Assembly: GCA_004557905.1 (NCBI GenBank)
Contig: SFFH01000010.1
Location: 13,775 to 77,774 of the forward strand
Origin: Clostridiales bacterium
Lineage (GTDB): Bacteria > Bacillota > Clostridia > Christensenellales > Aristaeellaceae
Direction of reading: 5' to 3'
Length of the DNA: 64,000 bases
Positions 1 to 8,503 of the stretch are shown here, in pieces. Position numbers and translations under genes: made by a program. The notes below the pieces were generated by a model. The model had not been told where the DNA came from and searched no databases. It was given only the letters and a program-made list of their open reading frames with translations. Position 1 is the first letter of the stretch. Each line of letters begins with the position of its first letter.

Positions 1-425
1 AGCCGCACACGGCGAACCGCCTGCGATGCACGGCGCGCTTTGAGCGAACTGACCGCAATCCATAGCGTACAAACGCCGCCAAGCGCATATGCTGTCATCA
101 GGGAGCCCGTCGCGCCGTCAAGCGCCAGCACGACGCCGCCCAGCAGACCCGCCGCGCTCAGCAGCAGCGCGCCATAGCGCACCGGATGCCGGATGGCGGG
201 GCGTCCGCAGGCAAGTACCATCATGCCCGCTGCGGCAGGCAGCCACAGCACGGCGGCCTGTCCGCGGTCAAGGCTCAGCTCTCTGGCCGCCTGCGCCAGC
301 AGCGCGCCGCTCAGCGCGGCCGTCAGCACACGCCAGGGACGCACCTTGCCGCCCGCGAGACGGACGGCCATTAGGAGCATCGCTGCATTCATGCCCGTAT
401 CCAGCAAAATGAGCGCTGTGGTCAA
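1..425 (-). CDS. spoIIGA: SpoIIGA-like membrane protein, 5' part only (cut by window edge)
   Basis: Reading from 425 to the left edge gives about 141 codons without a stop. The product is a chain of hydrophobic segments. It opens with the pattern LILLDTGMNAAMLLMAVRLA, then a basic stretch and an SGALLA segment, and later a GLLGGVVLAL segment. This order resembles the membrane half of SpoIIGA, the protease that processes pro-sigma-E. An in-frame TAA lies just upstream, so the start must be TTG at 425, TTG at 407 or ATG at 395; AAAGGGGG sits directly against the first TTG, so the start is unresolved. The aspartic-protease half and any sigE partner would lie outside the window. Another polytopic membrane protein is possible. 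Confidence 0.42.
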   Translation of the reverse strand, partial: MTTALILLDTGMNAAMLLMAVRLAGGKVRPWRVLTAALSGALLAQAARELSLDRGQAAVLWLPAAAGMMVLACGRPAIRHPVRYGALLLSAAGLLGGVVLALDGATGSLMTAYALGGVCTLWIAVSSLKARRASQAVRRVR

Positions 426-442
426 CCCCCTTTACAGGTGCC

Positions 443-476
443 ATTATAGCGCTCATGTCTTTCATTCCATTGTCGT
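443..476 (-). promoter_or_regulatory. Candidate long-spacer promoter of the spoIIGA-like gene
   Basis: A perfect TATAAT (448 to 443) lies 18 bases before the first possible start. No good -35 is seen at 17 bp, but ACGACA (476 to 471) is found 22 bp upstream. Bacillus subtilis spoIIG is known for a sigma-A promoter with such a long spacer that needs Spo0A, so the arrangement fits, but this is inference. Confidence 0.35.
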
Positions 477-487
477 TTCAGAGCGCG

Positions 488-526
488 AAAAAAGAGGAAA
501 GCTCGTCCGTGTTCGACAAGCTTTCC
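488..526 (-). terminator. Rho-independent terminator after the GH115 gene
   Basis: On the minus strand GGAAAGCT pairs with AGCTTTCC, extended by GTC/GAC around the loop, and is followed by TCTTTTTT. It separates the GH115 gene from the spoIIGA-like gene. Confidence 0.75.
512..519 (-). promoter_or_regulatory. Possible 0A box (Spo0A site)
   Basis: The minus strand reads TTGTCGAA, a full match to the Spo0A box as known from Bacillus. A second TGTCGAA lies at 597 to 591, and TTGTCGTT overlaps the candidate -35 on the plus strand (470-477). The site is also the 5' arm and loop of the terminator here, so the match could be chance. Confidence 0.33.
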
Positions 527-600
527 CGTATATTGTGTTTCCTGTATTCACCCGGCACATCATATGCCATACAGCGTCCCATCGGGGCGTTTCGACAGGC

Positions 601-2607
601 TTACCCCATCCTCGCCTGCATCAGCGCAAACAGATCGTCATCATTCAGGTGATTCTCCATATTCAGAATGAGCGCGATGTCCGCGTCCTCGGGCGCATGC
701 AGAAAGCGCCGCTGCCAGCGATAAAAGTGAGGCCCGTCCCCATGATTGCGCAGCACGCCCATCAGCACGCCCATCAGCCACGCGGACTGCTTGACGTCCG
801 CCAGACAGTCATTCGCGTAAAACAGGCGCCAATGGCCATGCTCTCTCTCCCGCATGGCCCGGTCCGCGGCCAGATAGGCCGCCTTGCTCTTTCCCGCGGT
901 GTAAAACGCGCGCAGCCAGTCGCGCTTAAACGCCAGAAGCAGGCTTTCCATCGCCAGGCGCGCCCCTTCGTAGGTGCGCTTCAGCAGTCCGGCCTGCATC
1001 ATCACGCTGTCCTCAAAGAGCGTGCGTCCCGGCTCGACAAGATCCGGCAGCACGCTTTCACAGGTCCGCCAGAGCGCAGTGTATCCGCGCACCGCCTCTT
1101 CGCATTTGTCCCTGTACCAGAGCACCTGTCCGCGCAGCGTCGGGGCGTCCGTCACCCAGCGCATGCCCTCCGCGGGCCGGCTCGCGTCGCTCATCCATTG
1201 TGACACCAGCATGCGCGCTCCGTGATTGCCGAACTGCTCTCCCGCGCGCTCATCCTCATGCTGGCCGTAGGACAGCGCGTTCGCATAATATGCAGCAAAG
1301 CAGTCCGCCACGCGCTTTGCGTTTTCCTGTCCGTAATAGCGCATGCAGTACGCCATCCTGTGCTGCTGCGGCTCCATATCCCCCTCGCGCCAGAGCGCCG
1401 CAAGATAATCCAGCAGATAGACGTGCGGCTTGATGTTGGAGCAGTTGATGATCCAGTAATCCCTGGCGCCCAGGCGCATCGCCTCGCCAAGCTCCCTGCG
1501 CACGAATTCCGGCGGATTCGGCAGCAGCGTCATATGGCTGCCCGCCTGAAGATCGTAAAACGACGCATGGTAATACACGCCGTGCGCAGCCGTGCTTCCC
1601 TCCGGCGGCAGGGCGCAAATGCGCGGATTATGGTTGTTCTGCCGCCGCGTCACCATCCGTCCGTAGCCGTTGTCCGCCCAGACGCGAATGATGTCATCGG
1701 GCAAGCTGACCAGTCCTTGCCGGTACAGCTCCATGACCTCGCCATACAGGTTGGTGCAGCAGGGCGCTCCGGGCAGCGCTTCCTGAACCATGTCGTACTG
1801 CCTGCCAATCAGCCGGGAGATCAGCGCTCCGCGCTTTTCCGGCGTGTCGTATTGCGGATCATCCTCCCAGAAGGGGCAGTCGCCCTGGCCCCGGAAGCCG
1901 AGATTCCAGACCACCTTCATGTCCTTCTGCGCGAGAATCGCATCGCGCCAAAGCTGCTCAAACAGCGCCGGGTGCTCCGCGTACGAAGCATTCAGCCCGG
2001 GATATGCGCGGCGGAACATCTGCGCGCCCAGCGGCTCGGCATGGTGATGCGTCACATACAGGCCATACGAGGCCGCCAGCTCCCGATAGCGATGGGCGTT
2101 TTTGTCCGTTCCCGGGATCACGAGATTGCCGCCCAGACGAAGGAGCGCTTCAAACGCCATTTCCCAAGGCTTGTCCCGGCTGCCGTCCAGCGACCAGGCG
2201 CTCAGCAGCACCTCGTCGTTGATAAACCATCCCCGGTAGCGCACAGCGGCAGGCTTTCCGGCGCATTCTCCGCAGGGAATCTGAACGGTTTCGCGCCGCT
2301 GCAGCTTCTGATCGTTCCAGAACCAGAAGGGTGCAACGCCCAGCGCCGTCTCCGACAGATGCAGCAGCCCATAGACCGCGCCCAAATCATCCGCATAGGC
2401 AACCGCAATGCGTTCCGGAAAAACCGTCATCCGCCAGCCCTCCGGCGGCAGCCCCTTGCTGCGCGTCAGCGTGATTTCGTTTTCCCGTCCGTGCCCGCTG
2501 AGCACCGCGCGCATGTCCCGCCTGAGCATCTGCGCCGCCCTTCCGGGCGCAGCCGCGTCTGAATCCAGCCGGATTTCCGTGGACAAAGAGAATTCAAAGC
2601 CCGGCAT
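601..2607 (-). CDS. Glycoside hydrolase family 115-type protein
   Basis: 668 residues, start at 2607 behind GGAGG. GH115 enzymes are alpha-glucuronidases that remove glucuronic or 4-O-methylglucuronic acid from xylan. Signs of the family are RYRGWFINDE near residue 125, a LRLGGN segment near 160, THHHAEP near 190, and ARDYWIINCSNIKPHVYLLD near 400. There is no signal peptide, so it probably acts inside the cell on imported oligosaccharides. It is shorter than typical GH115 proteins (often above 800 residues) and seems to lack their C-terminal region. It follows the SGNH protein gene by 26 bases and could be the last gene of that transcript. Substrate is not certain. Confidence 0.72.
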   Translation of the reverse strand: MPGFEFSLSTEIRLDSDAAAPGRAAQMLRRDMRAVLSGHGRENEITLTRSKGLPPEGWRMTVFPERIAVAYADDLGAVYGLLHLSETALGVAPFWFWNDQKLQRRETVQIPCGECAGKPAAVRYRGWFINDEVLLSAWSLDGSRDKPWEMAFEALLRLGGNLVIPGTDKNAHRYRELAASYGLYVTHHHAEPLGAQMFRRAYPGLNASYAEHPALFEQLWRDAILAQKDMKVVWNLGFRGQGDCPFWEDDPQYDTPEKRGALISRLIGRQYDMVQEALPGAPCCTNLYGEVMELYRQGLVSLPDDIIRVWADNGYGRMVTRRQNNHNPRICALPPEGSTAAHGVYYHASFYDLQAGSHMTLLPNPPEFVRRELGEAMRLGARDYWIINCSNIKPHVYLLDYLAALWREGDMEPQQHRMAYCMRYYGQENAKRVADCFAAYYANALSYGQHEDERAGEQFGNHGARMLVSQWMSDASRPAEGMRWVTDAPTLRGQVLWYRDKCEEAVRGYTALWRTCESVLPDLVEPGRTLFEDSVMMQAGLLKRTYEGARLAMESLLLAFKRDWLRAFYTAGKSKAAYLAADRAMREREHGHWRLFYANDCLADVKQSAWLMGVLMGVLRNHGDGPHFYRWQRRFLHAPEDADIALILNMENHLNDDDLFALMQARMG

Positions 2608-2633
2608 GTCCTCGCCTCCGCTTCTCCATCGTC

Positions 2634-4058
2634 TCAGAACTGCCGCTCGGCGAGGCGCTCACCCGTCGCAGGATCCGTCACCAGAATACAGATTTCCTTG
2701 CCGTCCTCCCAGCCGCCGAAGACCTCCTCCGCCCTGGCTTCGGCCTCATCGCCCACATATTCGCGGACCGATCCGTTCGCCCTGTCAAGCCCCAAGAAGT
2801 ACGCCTCGTCCGCCCAGACCGCCTCGTCCAGGCCCTCGAGCGGGAACATGCTGTTGGACCACGCGCTGTACGCGTTCTCCTCAAGGACATGCGTCCTGGC
2901 CATGTTGTGCAGCAGGGTCAGCGTCTGATCGTCCCAGTACAGGCCGGCCTGCGCACGGATGGCGATGCTGGCGCTCACACTGTCGTCGTGCAGCATCAGC
3001 AGCAGCTCAGGCAGCTTGTCCTGGCCGAGAATGACGTTCCGCTTGTACGCCGCGTACGCCTGCTCGTCCTTTTGCCAGTTCGCGTAATCCGCCTCGCCCC
3101 GGTGATCCTCCAGCTGGAAGTGCTCCGCCAGATACGCGCCGATATAGTCCGTCACCTTCAGCCCGCCGGAGGGATTGAGATGCGCCTGCTGATCGTAGCA
3201 GTCCACCGCATAGTCCACCACGCTGTCCAGGCGGACAAAATCGATATAGTCAACGCCGTATTCCTCAGCGATGCTGCCGACGGTGTTCGCGTTCATCTGC
3301 GCGTTCTCCGAGGCCGGATACGGCAGATGCACCAGCAGGACCCCGATCCCTCTGCGCTGGCATTCCTCGATTGTCCGGCGCAGATAGCTGTAGCCCACGC
3401 CCAGCTCATCCGCATACAGATCGTCGTCGATGATCTCGTATTCCTCCGTCGGCGCCACGCCGACCATCATGTCCGCGCCCTTCTGCACGTTCGGTCTGCC
3501 GGTGAAATCGTTCGGCGTGAGCTTGTTCCACCGGTCATGATATTTGCCCAGCGTAAAGCAGTACTCCCACCGCATGTCCGTATAGCGGTTGCCGTCGTCG
3601 TCTCTGGCGTGCGGATCGTCGGTCAGGTCCATGATCGCCCGCACCTTGGTGCGGCTCAGCGGCCAGAAATCCATCGCCGTATGCAGGTCGCTGCTGCTTC
3701 CCGTCACCTTGATATCCTTGCGCACGCCGTTGACCGCAAGCACCGCTACCCTGGGGCTCGCATAGTCCAGCGCGTTCATCATCGACCAGTAGCTCACCGG
3801 CATCGTGTTGCCGTAGCAGGAGAGATTGTAGCCTGCGATGCCGTAGTCCTCCCACAGCTCCATCGGAAACAGGCAGTTGACAAAGCGGCTGTCTCCGAAA
3901 AACAGCACGTCGTACTGCTGCGGATGCTCGAGGAACGGGCCGAACTGATTGCGGCTTGCCTTGCGCTCCATCAGCCCTGAGAGCGCCCAGAGCACGACGG
4001 AGAGCGCCGCGCAGAAGAGCACGGCCTCCAGGCAGCGCAAGAGGTTCTTCTTTTTCAT
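2634..4058 (-). CDS. SGNH/AlgX-DltD-like membrane-anchored protein, partner of MBOAT
   Basis: 474 residues. The start at 4058 is set by GGAGAG upstream and the sequence MKKKNLLRCLEAVLF, which opens a single N-terminal membrane anchor. After it comes DVLFFGDSRF (about residue 50), the GDS block of SGNH/DltD-type proteins, and HLNPSGG near residue 325 as the likely second block. Such proteins sit outside the membrane and move acyl groups onto surface polymers together with an MBOAT acyltransferase. The MBOAT gene ends 13 bases upstream, which supports this job. The C-terminal third matches nothing I recognise. Confidence 0.68.
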   Translation of the reverse strand: MKKKNLLRCLEAVLFCAALSVVLWALSGLMERKASRNQFGPFLEHPQQYDVLFFGDSRFVNCLFPMELWEDYGIAGYNLSCYGNTMPVSYWSMMNALDYASPRVAVLAVNGVRKDIKVTGSSSDLHTAMDFWPLSRTKVRAIMDLTDDPHARDDDGNRYTDMRWEYCFTLGKYHDRWNKLTPNDFTGRPNVQKGADMMVGVAPTEEYEIIDDDLYADELGVGYSYLRRTIEECQRRGIGVLLVHLPYPASENAQMNANTVGSIAEEYGVDYIDFVRLDSVVDYAVDCYDQQAHLNPSGGLKVTDYIGAYLAEHFQLEDHRGEADYANWQKDEQAYAAYKRNVILGQDKLPELLLMLHDDSVSASIAIRAQAGLYWDDQTLTLLHNMARTHVLEENAYSAWSNSMFPLEGLDEAVWADEAYFLGLDRANGSVREYVGDEAEARAEEVFGGWEDGKEICILVTDPATGERLAERQF

Positions 4059-4071
4059 CCCGAATCTCTCC

Positions 4072-5634
4072 TCAGAACTGGTAGTAGATAAAGCTCGCCT
4101 CATCAAATCCGGAGCCGTACACGCCAAAGATCAGCACGGAAACAATGCCCAGGATCAGCACCAGCCAGCGCAGCGGCAGCCGCTGCCGGCTGACCCAGTC
4201 CCGCAGCACGACGCCGCGCTCCTGCACGAGCGAGACGCCAAACAGCAGCACGGTGCACAAAAGCAGCAGCTTCGCGTCTGCCCGCGGCAATCCGATGGTT
4301 TTCAGCAGCTCATGCGTCAGCTGGCCCGCGCGCGGGTCGCAGACCGTCGTCCTCAGCATCCGCAGCGCATCCATGCCGTGCGCGCAGCGGTCAAAGTACC
4401 AGCCGATGTTGACGATCAGGAACGTGCGCAGCACGCGGAAGACGTGGAAGGGCCGGGACGCGGCAAGCCTCGCGTGCGCTGTATTCCATGCCTTGTAGGC
4501 TGGCTCCATCAGCGCGGAGAAGGCCAGAATCACGCCGTTGTACAGGCCCCAGAGGATGTAATTGCTCGTCGCGCCATGCCACACGCCCACCAGCAGGAAC
4601 ACGAGGATGTTGCCCAGCGCAGCGGGCAGCGCACGGGCAAACTCCGTGCCAAAGCGCGCCTTCGCCGCCCTGGACAGCCTGCCGACCGGTTTGGTCAGCG
4701 CAAACGGATAGAACACATAGTCGCGCATCCACGCGCCGAGGCTGATGTGCCAGCGCCGCCAGAAATCGCCCAGGGAGACCGCAAAGTACGGCCGTTTGAA
4801 GTTCGGCGCGAGCGCAATGCCCATCTGCTGCGCGATGCCGGCGACCAGATCGATGCCGCCGGAAAAGTCGCAGTACTGCTGCAGGGAATACAGCAGCACG
4901 CCCAGCACCGTCACCGCGCCGCCGTACGTCCCCGCCTGCGCGCCGAAGACGGCGTTCACCGCCGGCAGTGCCCGGTCCGCGATGACCATCTTCTTGAACA
5001 AGCCCCAAATCATCAGCAGAAAGCCGCGCTGCAGGTTATCCCAGTCAAAGGCATGGTCCTCCCTAAGCTGCGGCGAGAGCTGATCATAGCGCCCGATCGG
5101 TCCCTGGATGAGCTGCGGGAAGAACGAGACAAACAGCGCGAATCTTGCCGGATTCTTCTCCGGCGCGTACTTGCCGCTGTACACGTCGATCAGGTAGCCC
5201 ATCGACTGGAACGTGTAGAACGAAATGCCCAGCGGCAGCAGAAGCCCCAGCGGCGATGCGCCGAACCAGCCGAGCACGTCGTCCGTGTACTTGAGCACGG
5301 CGAGAATGGCAAAGTTGAGCACCAGCACGCCGAAAAACCAGACGCGCTGGCGGCGCTTTGCCTCGGCCTTGAGCTGCTTTTTCTTCTCCTGCGTCATCGT
5401 CGCCTTTTCGGCCCTGATGCGCTGCTTCGTCCGCTCGCCGATGCTGCCGATGCGCAGCGCGGCCAGCCAGGTGGTCAGCGTGGTCAGCAGGATGAACGGC
5501 AGGCCGGTCAGCGCGCGCGCCGCGTAAAAGCCATAGCTGAACGCGAGCAGCACCATCCACCTGAAGCGCTTTGGCACAAGGTAATACGCCGCCGTACAGG
5601 CAAAGCCATACGCGGCCAGACGAAACAGTGTCAT
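4072..5634 (-). CDS. MBOAT family O-acyltransferase (AlgI/DltB-like)
   Basis: 520 residues. Start ATG at 5634 follows GAGGGGAG. It is a many-pass membrane protein with the family motifs GISFYTFQSMGYLIDVYSG (about 145), QGPIGRYDQL, the active-site region DFWRRWHISLGAWMRDY (about 290), and the second conserved histidine in LVGVWHGATSNYILWGLYNG. Such enzymes carry acyl groups across or within the membrane to polysaccharides, alginate or teichoic acids. With the neighbouring SGNH protein it probably O-acylates an envelope glycan; the glycan is unknown. A basic, lysine-rich cytoplasmic loop lies near residues 80-100. Confidence 0.9.
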   Translation of the reverse strand: MTLFRLAAYGFACTAAYYLVPKRFRWMVLLAFSYGFYAARALTGLPFILLTTLTTWLAALRIGSIGERTKQRIRAEKATMTQEKKKQLKAEAKRRQRVWFFGVLVLNFAILAVLKYTDDVLGWFGASPLGLLLPLGISFYTFQSMGYLIDVYSGKYAPEKNPARFALFVSFFPQLIQGPIGRYDQLSPQLREDHAFDWDNLQRGFLLMIWGLFKKMVIADRALPAVNAVFGAQAGTYGGAVTVLGVLLYSLQQYCDFSGGIDLVAGIAQQMGIALAPNFKRPYFAVSLGDFWRRWHISLGAWMRDYVFYPFALTKPVGRLSRAAKARFGTEFARALPAALGNILVFLLVGVWHGATSNYILWGLYNGVILAFSALMEPAYKAWNTAHARLAASRPFHVFRVLRTFLIVNIGWYFDRCAHGMDALRMLRTTVCDPRAGQLTHELLKTIGLPRADAKLLLLCTVLLFGVSLVQERGVVLRDWVSRQRLPLRWLVLILGIVSVLIFGVYGSGFDEASFIYYQF

Positions 5635-5669
5635 ATTTTCTCCCCTCGCAACTCGTAATCCCTGTTGTT

Positions 5670-6668
5670 TCAGCCGCGCGCCGCTCCCCGATGCTGCGCG
5701 CGCACCATCACCATCTCCGCCGCGATGCTGACGGCAATCTCCGCCGGCGTGACCGCCCCGATGCTCAAGCCGACGGGCGTATGCACGTGGTCTATCCACG
5801 CCTGCGGCACGCCACCCTCCAGCAGCTTCCCGCTAACGAACGCCCGCTTGGGTCCTCCACCGAGCATGCCGGTGTAGACGTGCTCGGCCTTAAGCACCTG
5901 ACGCAGTACGCACAGATCGGAATCGTGCGTGCTGGACATGGCGACGATGTAGTCCTCCCGGGCCAGCGCCAGGTGCTCGCCGATCCGGTCAAACGGCGCG
6001 CAGATCACGCGCTCGGCCTGCGGAAACAGCGCCGCCGCGGCCAGCTCCGGCCGGTCGTCGTACACCGTCACGCGAAAGCCCACGGACGCCAGCAACGGCG
6101 CAAGCGCCTGTGCGCAGTGGCCCGCGCCGAAGATCACCGCGCGCTCGCCCACCTCCAGCGGCAGGACAAACACATGCTCATTCCCGGCGGCAAAGGGCCG
6201 GCACAGCGCCGCCGCGCTCTCCGGCGCCTGACCGAAGACGCACTGTTCCTCCCCGTCCAGCAGCGCGGGCGCGCCGCCGTCCAGCCGCAGCGCCAGCCAG
6301 CCGCCCCGCCGCTGCCCGATGCGCTCAAGCAGCGCCCCGGCCAGCGCCGTCCATGACGGATCCCCTGCCGGGACAGCCTGGAAATGCACCGTGATTTCCC
6401 CGAAGCACGATGCACCCGGGCGTTCCCCGTGCCGTCCGCAGGTGTGCACAGCGGACTGTCCGCTGTCAAGCAACGTCCGGCCAAAGCGCGTCATCTCGCG
6501 CTCAGCGGTTCCGCCGCCGATCGTGCCCGCCACGCGGCCCGCCCGGGTCAGCACCATCTGGGCGCCCAGGCCGCGCGGTCCGCTGCCGGTCTGCACCACC
6601 AGCGTTGCCAGCAGTGCATCATTTCCCGCGCACAGCTGCTCCAGCAGCGCGGCAAAAACTTCCTTCAT
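5670..6668 (-). CDS. XdhC/CoxI family protein
   Basis: 332 residues, start at 6668 after GGAGAAG. XdhC proteins help to insert or sulfurate the molybdenum cofactor of xanthine dehydrogenase-type enzymes. The N-terminal XdhC/CoxI block has TGSGPRGLGAQM and GTIGGGTAER (about residues 30-65). The C-terminal half is a Rossmann domain with VIFGAGHCAQALAPLLAS (about 180) and ends in VGLSIGAVTPAEIAVSIAAE. No molybdoenzyme gene lies in the window, so its client is elsewhere. It stands 35 bases before the MBOAT gene on the same strand, though a functional link is not evident. Confidence 0.85.
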   Translation of the reverse strand: MKEVFAALLEQLCAGNDALLATLVVQTGSGPRGLGAQMVLTRAGRVAGTIGGGTAEREMTRFGRTLLDSGQSAVHTCGRHGERPGASCFGEITVHFQAVPAGDPSWTALAGALLERIGQRRGGWLALRLDGGAPALLDGEEQCVFGQAPESAAALCRPFAAGNEHVFVLPLEVGERAVIFGAGHCAQALAPLLASVGFRVTVYDDRPELAAAALFPQAERVICAPFDRIGEHLALAREDYIVAMSSTHDSDLCVLRQVLKAEHVYTGMLGGGPKRAFVSGKLLEGGVPQAWIDHVHTPVGLSIGAVTPAEIAVSIAAEMVMVRAQHRGAARG

Positions 6669-6707
6669 TTCTTCTCCACATCCTCGCTTCAACTGCACTT
6701 GGGGGTG

Positions 6708-6744
6708 AAAAAAAGAAAAATGGCCGCCGGACGCGCCGGTGGTC
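6708..6744 (-). terminator. Terminator between the kinase and xdhC-like genes
   Basis: A nine-pair GC-rich stem (6722-6730 with 6736-6744, two G-U pairs) is followed on the minus strand by ATTTTTCTTTTTTTC. Confidence 0.7.
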
Positions 6745-6926
6745 ATGAGAATACCCGATATATGGATACCGTTCTCCACTGTCCGAGAACAGCATTTCTT
6801 CTTCAGTACCTGCGCAGCGGCTGCTGCCCGCGGCCGATCCAGAAGACAAAGAGATCACCGTATGTGTATTGTATCTGTTTCTTCCGCTTTTTTCAAGCCC
6901 CGTTTTCAGGGAGCGGCCCCTGCACA

Positions 6927-8288
6927 TCATTCTTCCTTCAGATAGCGGATCATGCGGCGCGCGCGTGCCCCCGCCTCCCCGCCGCAGAGCGCACCGACGG
7001 CGGACAGCGCCGCACCGCAAGCCGCCTCCTCGTCCTGTTCTGGCACCCGCAGCTCCATGCCAAAGCGCTGCCCGAGCACGCGGCGCAGCGCCGGATTCTT
7101 CCGCACGCCGTTGCCTGATCCGATCAGCACGCGCGCAGGCCGCGCACAGGCCGCGCTCATCTCGTCATAGAACGACCAGAGCTCGTCCGCCATGCCCCAG
7201 AGCACGCCTGCCGTCAGCTGCGCCGCGTCGAAATTCCCCTCGCCGACGTTCATGATGCTGCCCCGCTCCTGCGGATTGCTCCTGCTGCCGCAAAAGCGCG
7301 TGTCCACGCGAAGGGACGGCTCCCCGGGCACGCGCAGCGCCGCCTCGTTCATCTGCGCATAGAGCGAATCCGCCTCGCAGCCCGCCATTCGGGCGCAGTC
7401 GAGGAAGAAGCGGTGCAGCAGCGCATAGGCGCGCCCGCCGCACAGGGACGAGCCGACGAGCAGCATGCCTTCCCCTTCCAGCGGCCTCTGCTCGCACAGC
7501 GCAAGCGGCCTTTGCGCGCGGCCCGCCATGGACACCTGCGCACCCGTGCCGACATTGACCAGCACGCTGTGCTCCGGCTCGCTGACCGCGCCGATGAAGC
7601 TCGCCTGATTGTCGCCGATGGCACAGGCGACGGGCGTGCCGTCCGCATCCTCGCCGAGGATTGTGCAGGACGCCGTTGCTTCGGGCAGGATGTCTGCCGA
7701 CATTCCGGCGCGTTCCACGGCCGCTTCATCCCATGCGCCGCGCTGCGCATCAAACAGGCCCATGCTCGCCGCGTTGGAGGCGTGGCAGAGGGGCTGCGGC
7801 CGTCCGGTCAGCCGCATGGCGGCGTAATCCGCGATTGTGCAGAGCTTTGCCGCCAGCCGCGGTGCCTTGCCCAGGCGCGTCAGCGCGAAATGCGTCGTCA
7901 GGCCGTAGCCGGTCGCCATCGGATAGCCCGTCAGACGCGAGAGCGCCTGCGCCATGGTTTCCCCGCCCGCGTCGAGCTCCCCGCGTCCGTCCTGCCAGGT
8001 ATACAGCGGGCTGACCGCCTTCCCCTGCGCATCCACATACAGCATGCCGTGCATCTGCCCGTCCAGGCCGATGGCGCCGATGGGCGCGTACCGTTTTTTC
8101 AGCCGTTCCAGCTGCGCGCTCACCTGCGAGACGATCTTCTCCGGGTCCTGCACCCGCTCAAACGGCTGCGCGCCCGGATACGCCGCAGGATTGGGCGTGT
8201 TGACGCACTCGAGCACCTCTCCGCTGTCCGTATCCAGCACGACGAGGGAAATCGTCGTCGTGCCGATGTCCACACCGATGACCCGCAT
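6927..8288 (-). CDS. FGGY-family carbohydrate kinase, sedoheptulokinase-like
   Basis: 453 residues. GGAGG lies six bases before ATG 8288, which is preferred over the ATG that touches it at 8294. The N-terminal ATPase motif is VIGVDIGTTTISLVVLD; then GLDGQMHGMLY, LYTWQDGRG and GYGLTTHFAL follow, and the second ATPase lobe has VLVNVGTGAQVSM and LIGSGNGVRKNP. TWQDGR and the NAASMGLFD segment are closer to sedoheptulokinase than to xylulokinase or glycerol kinase. It would phosphorylate a free ketose, probably sedoheptulose, and feed the pentose phosphate pathway. The substrate call is from family likeness only. Confidence 0.75.
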   Translation of the reverse strand: MRVIGVDIGTTTISLVVLDTDSGEVLECVNTPNPAAYPGAQPFERVQDPEKIVSQVSAQLERLKKRYAPIGAIGLDGQMHGMLYVDAQGKAVSPLYTWQDGRGELDAGGETMAQALSRLTGYPMATGYGLTTHFALTRLGKAPRLAAKLCTIADYAAMRLTGRPQPLCHASNAASMGLFDAQRGAWDEAAVERAGMSADILPEATASCTILGEDADGTPVACAIGDNQASFIGAVSEPEHSVLVNVGTGAQVSMAGRAQRPLALCEQRPLEGEGMLLVGSSLCGGRAYALLHRFFLDCARMAGCEADSLYAQMNEAALRVPGEPSLRVDTRFCGSRSNPQERGSIMNVGEGNFDAAQLTAGVLWGMADELWSFYDEMSAACARPARVLIGSGNGVRKNPALRRVLGQRFGMELRVPEQDEEAACGAALSAVGALCGGEAGARARRMIRYLKEE

Positions 8289-8325
8289 GGTCATCCTCCT
8301 TCTGCCCTCTGTCGCTGAACAACCG

Positions 8326-8346
8326 AAAAAGCGGGCTGTGCCCGCT
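8326..8346 (-). terminator. Terminator-like hairpin in the kinase leader
   Basis: On the minus strand AGCGGGC ACA GCCCGCT is followed by TTTTTCGG. It lies only 38 bases upstream of the kinase start, so it may be an attenuator rather than an end-of-gene terminator. A separate terminator for the upstream gene already exists at 8424-8453. Confidence 0.45.
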
Positions 8347-8423
8347 CCCACTTCCGAACCGCTTTGCAAAAGCAAGTCACTTGGTGCTCGCTGCACGATT
8401 CTTCACGCAATTTCCTATATTTC

Positions 8424-8453
8424 AAAAAGGGAGAGTCCAAAACGAACTCTCCC
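8424..8453 (-). terminator. Terminator after the GGGtGRT-family gene
   Basis: GGGAGAGT and ACTCTCCC form an eight-pair stem followed on the minus strand by TTTTTG. Confidence 0.8.
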
Positions 8454-8503
8454 TTCTGCTTGATGATGCCTGATGAGCAATCACGCCGGGATCTTCCCGC
8501 TGA

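Noticed and set aside
3949..5658. Long plus-strand reading frame opposite the MBOAT gene
   Set aside because: Arg/Gln/His-rich product typical of an antisense frame in GC-rich DNA; no ribosome binding site; the minus strand encodes a clear MBOAT protein.
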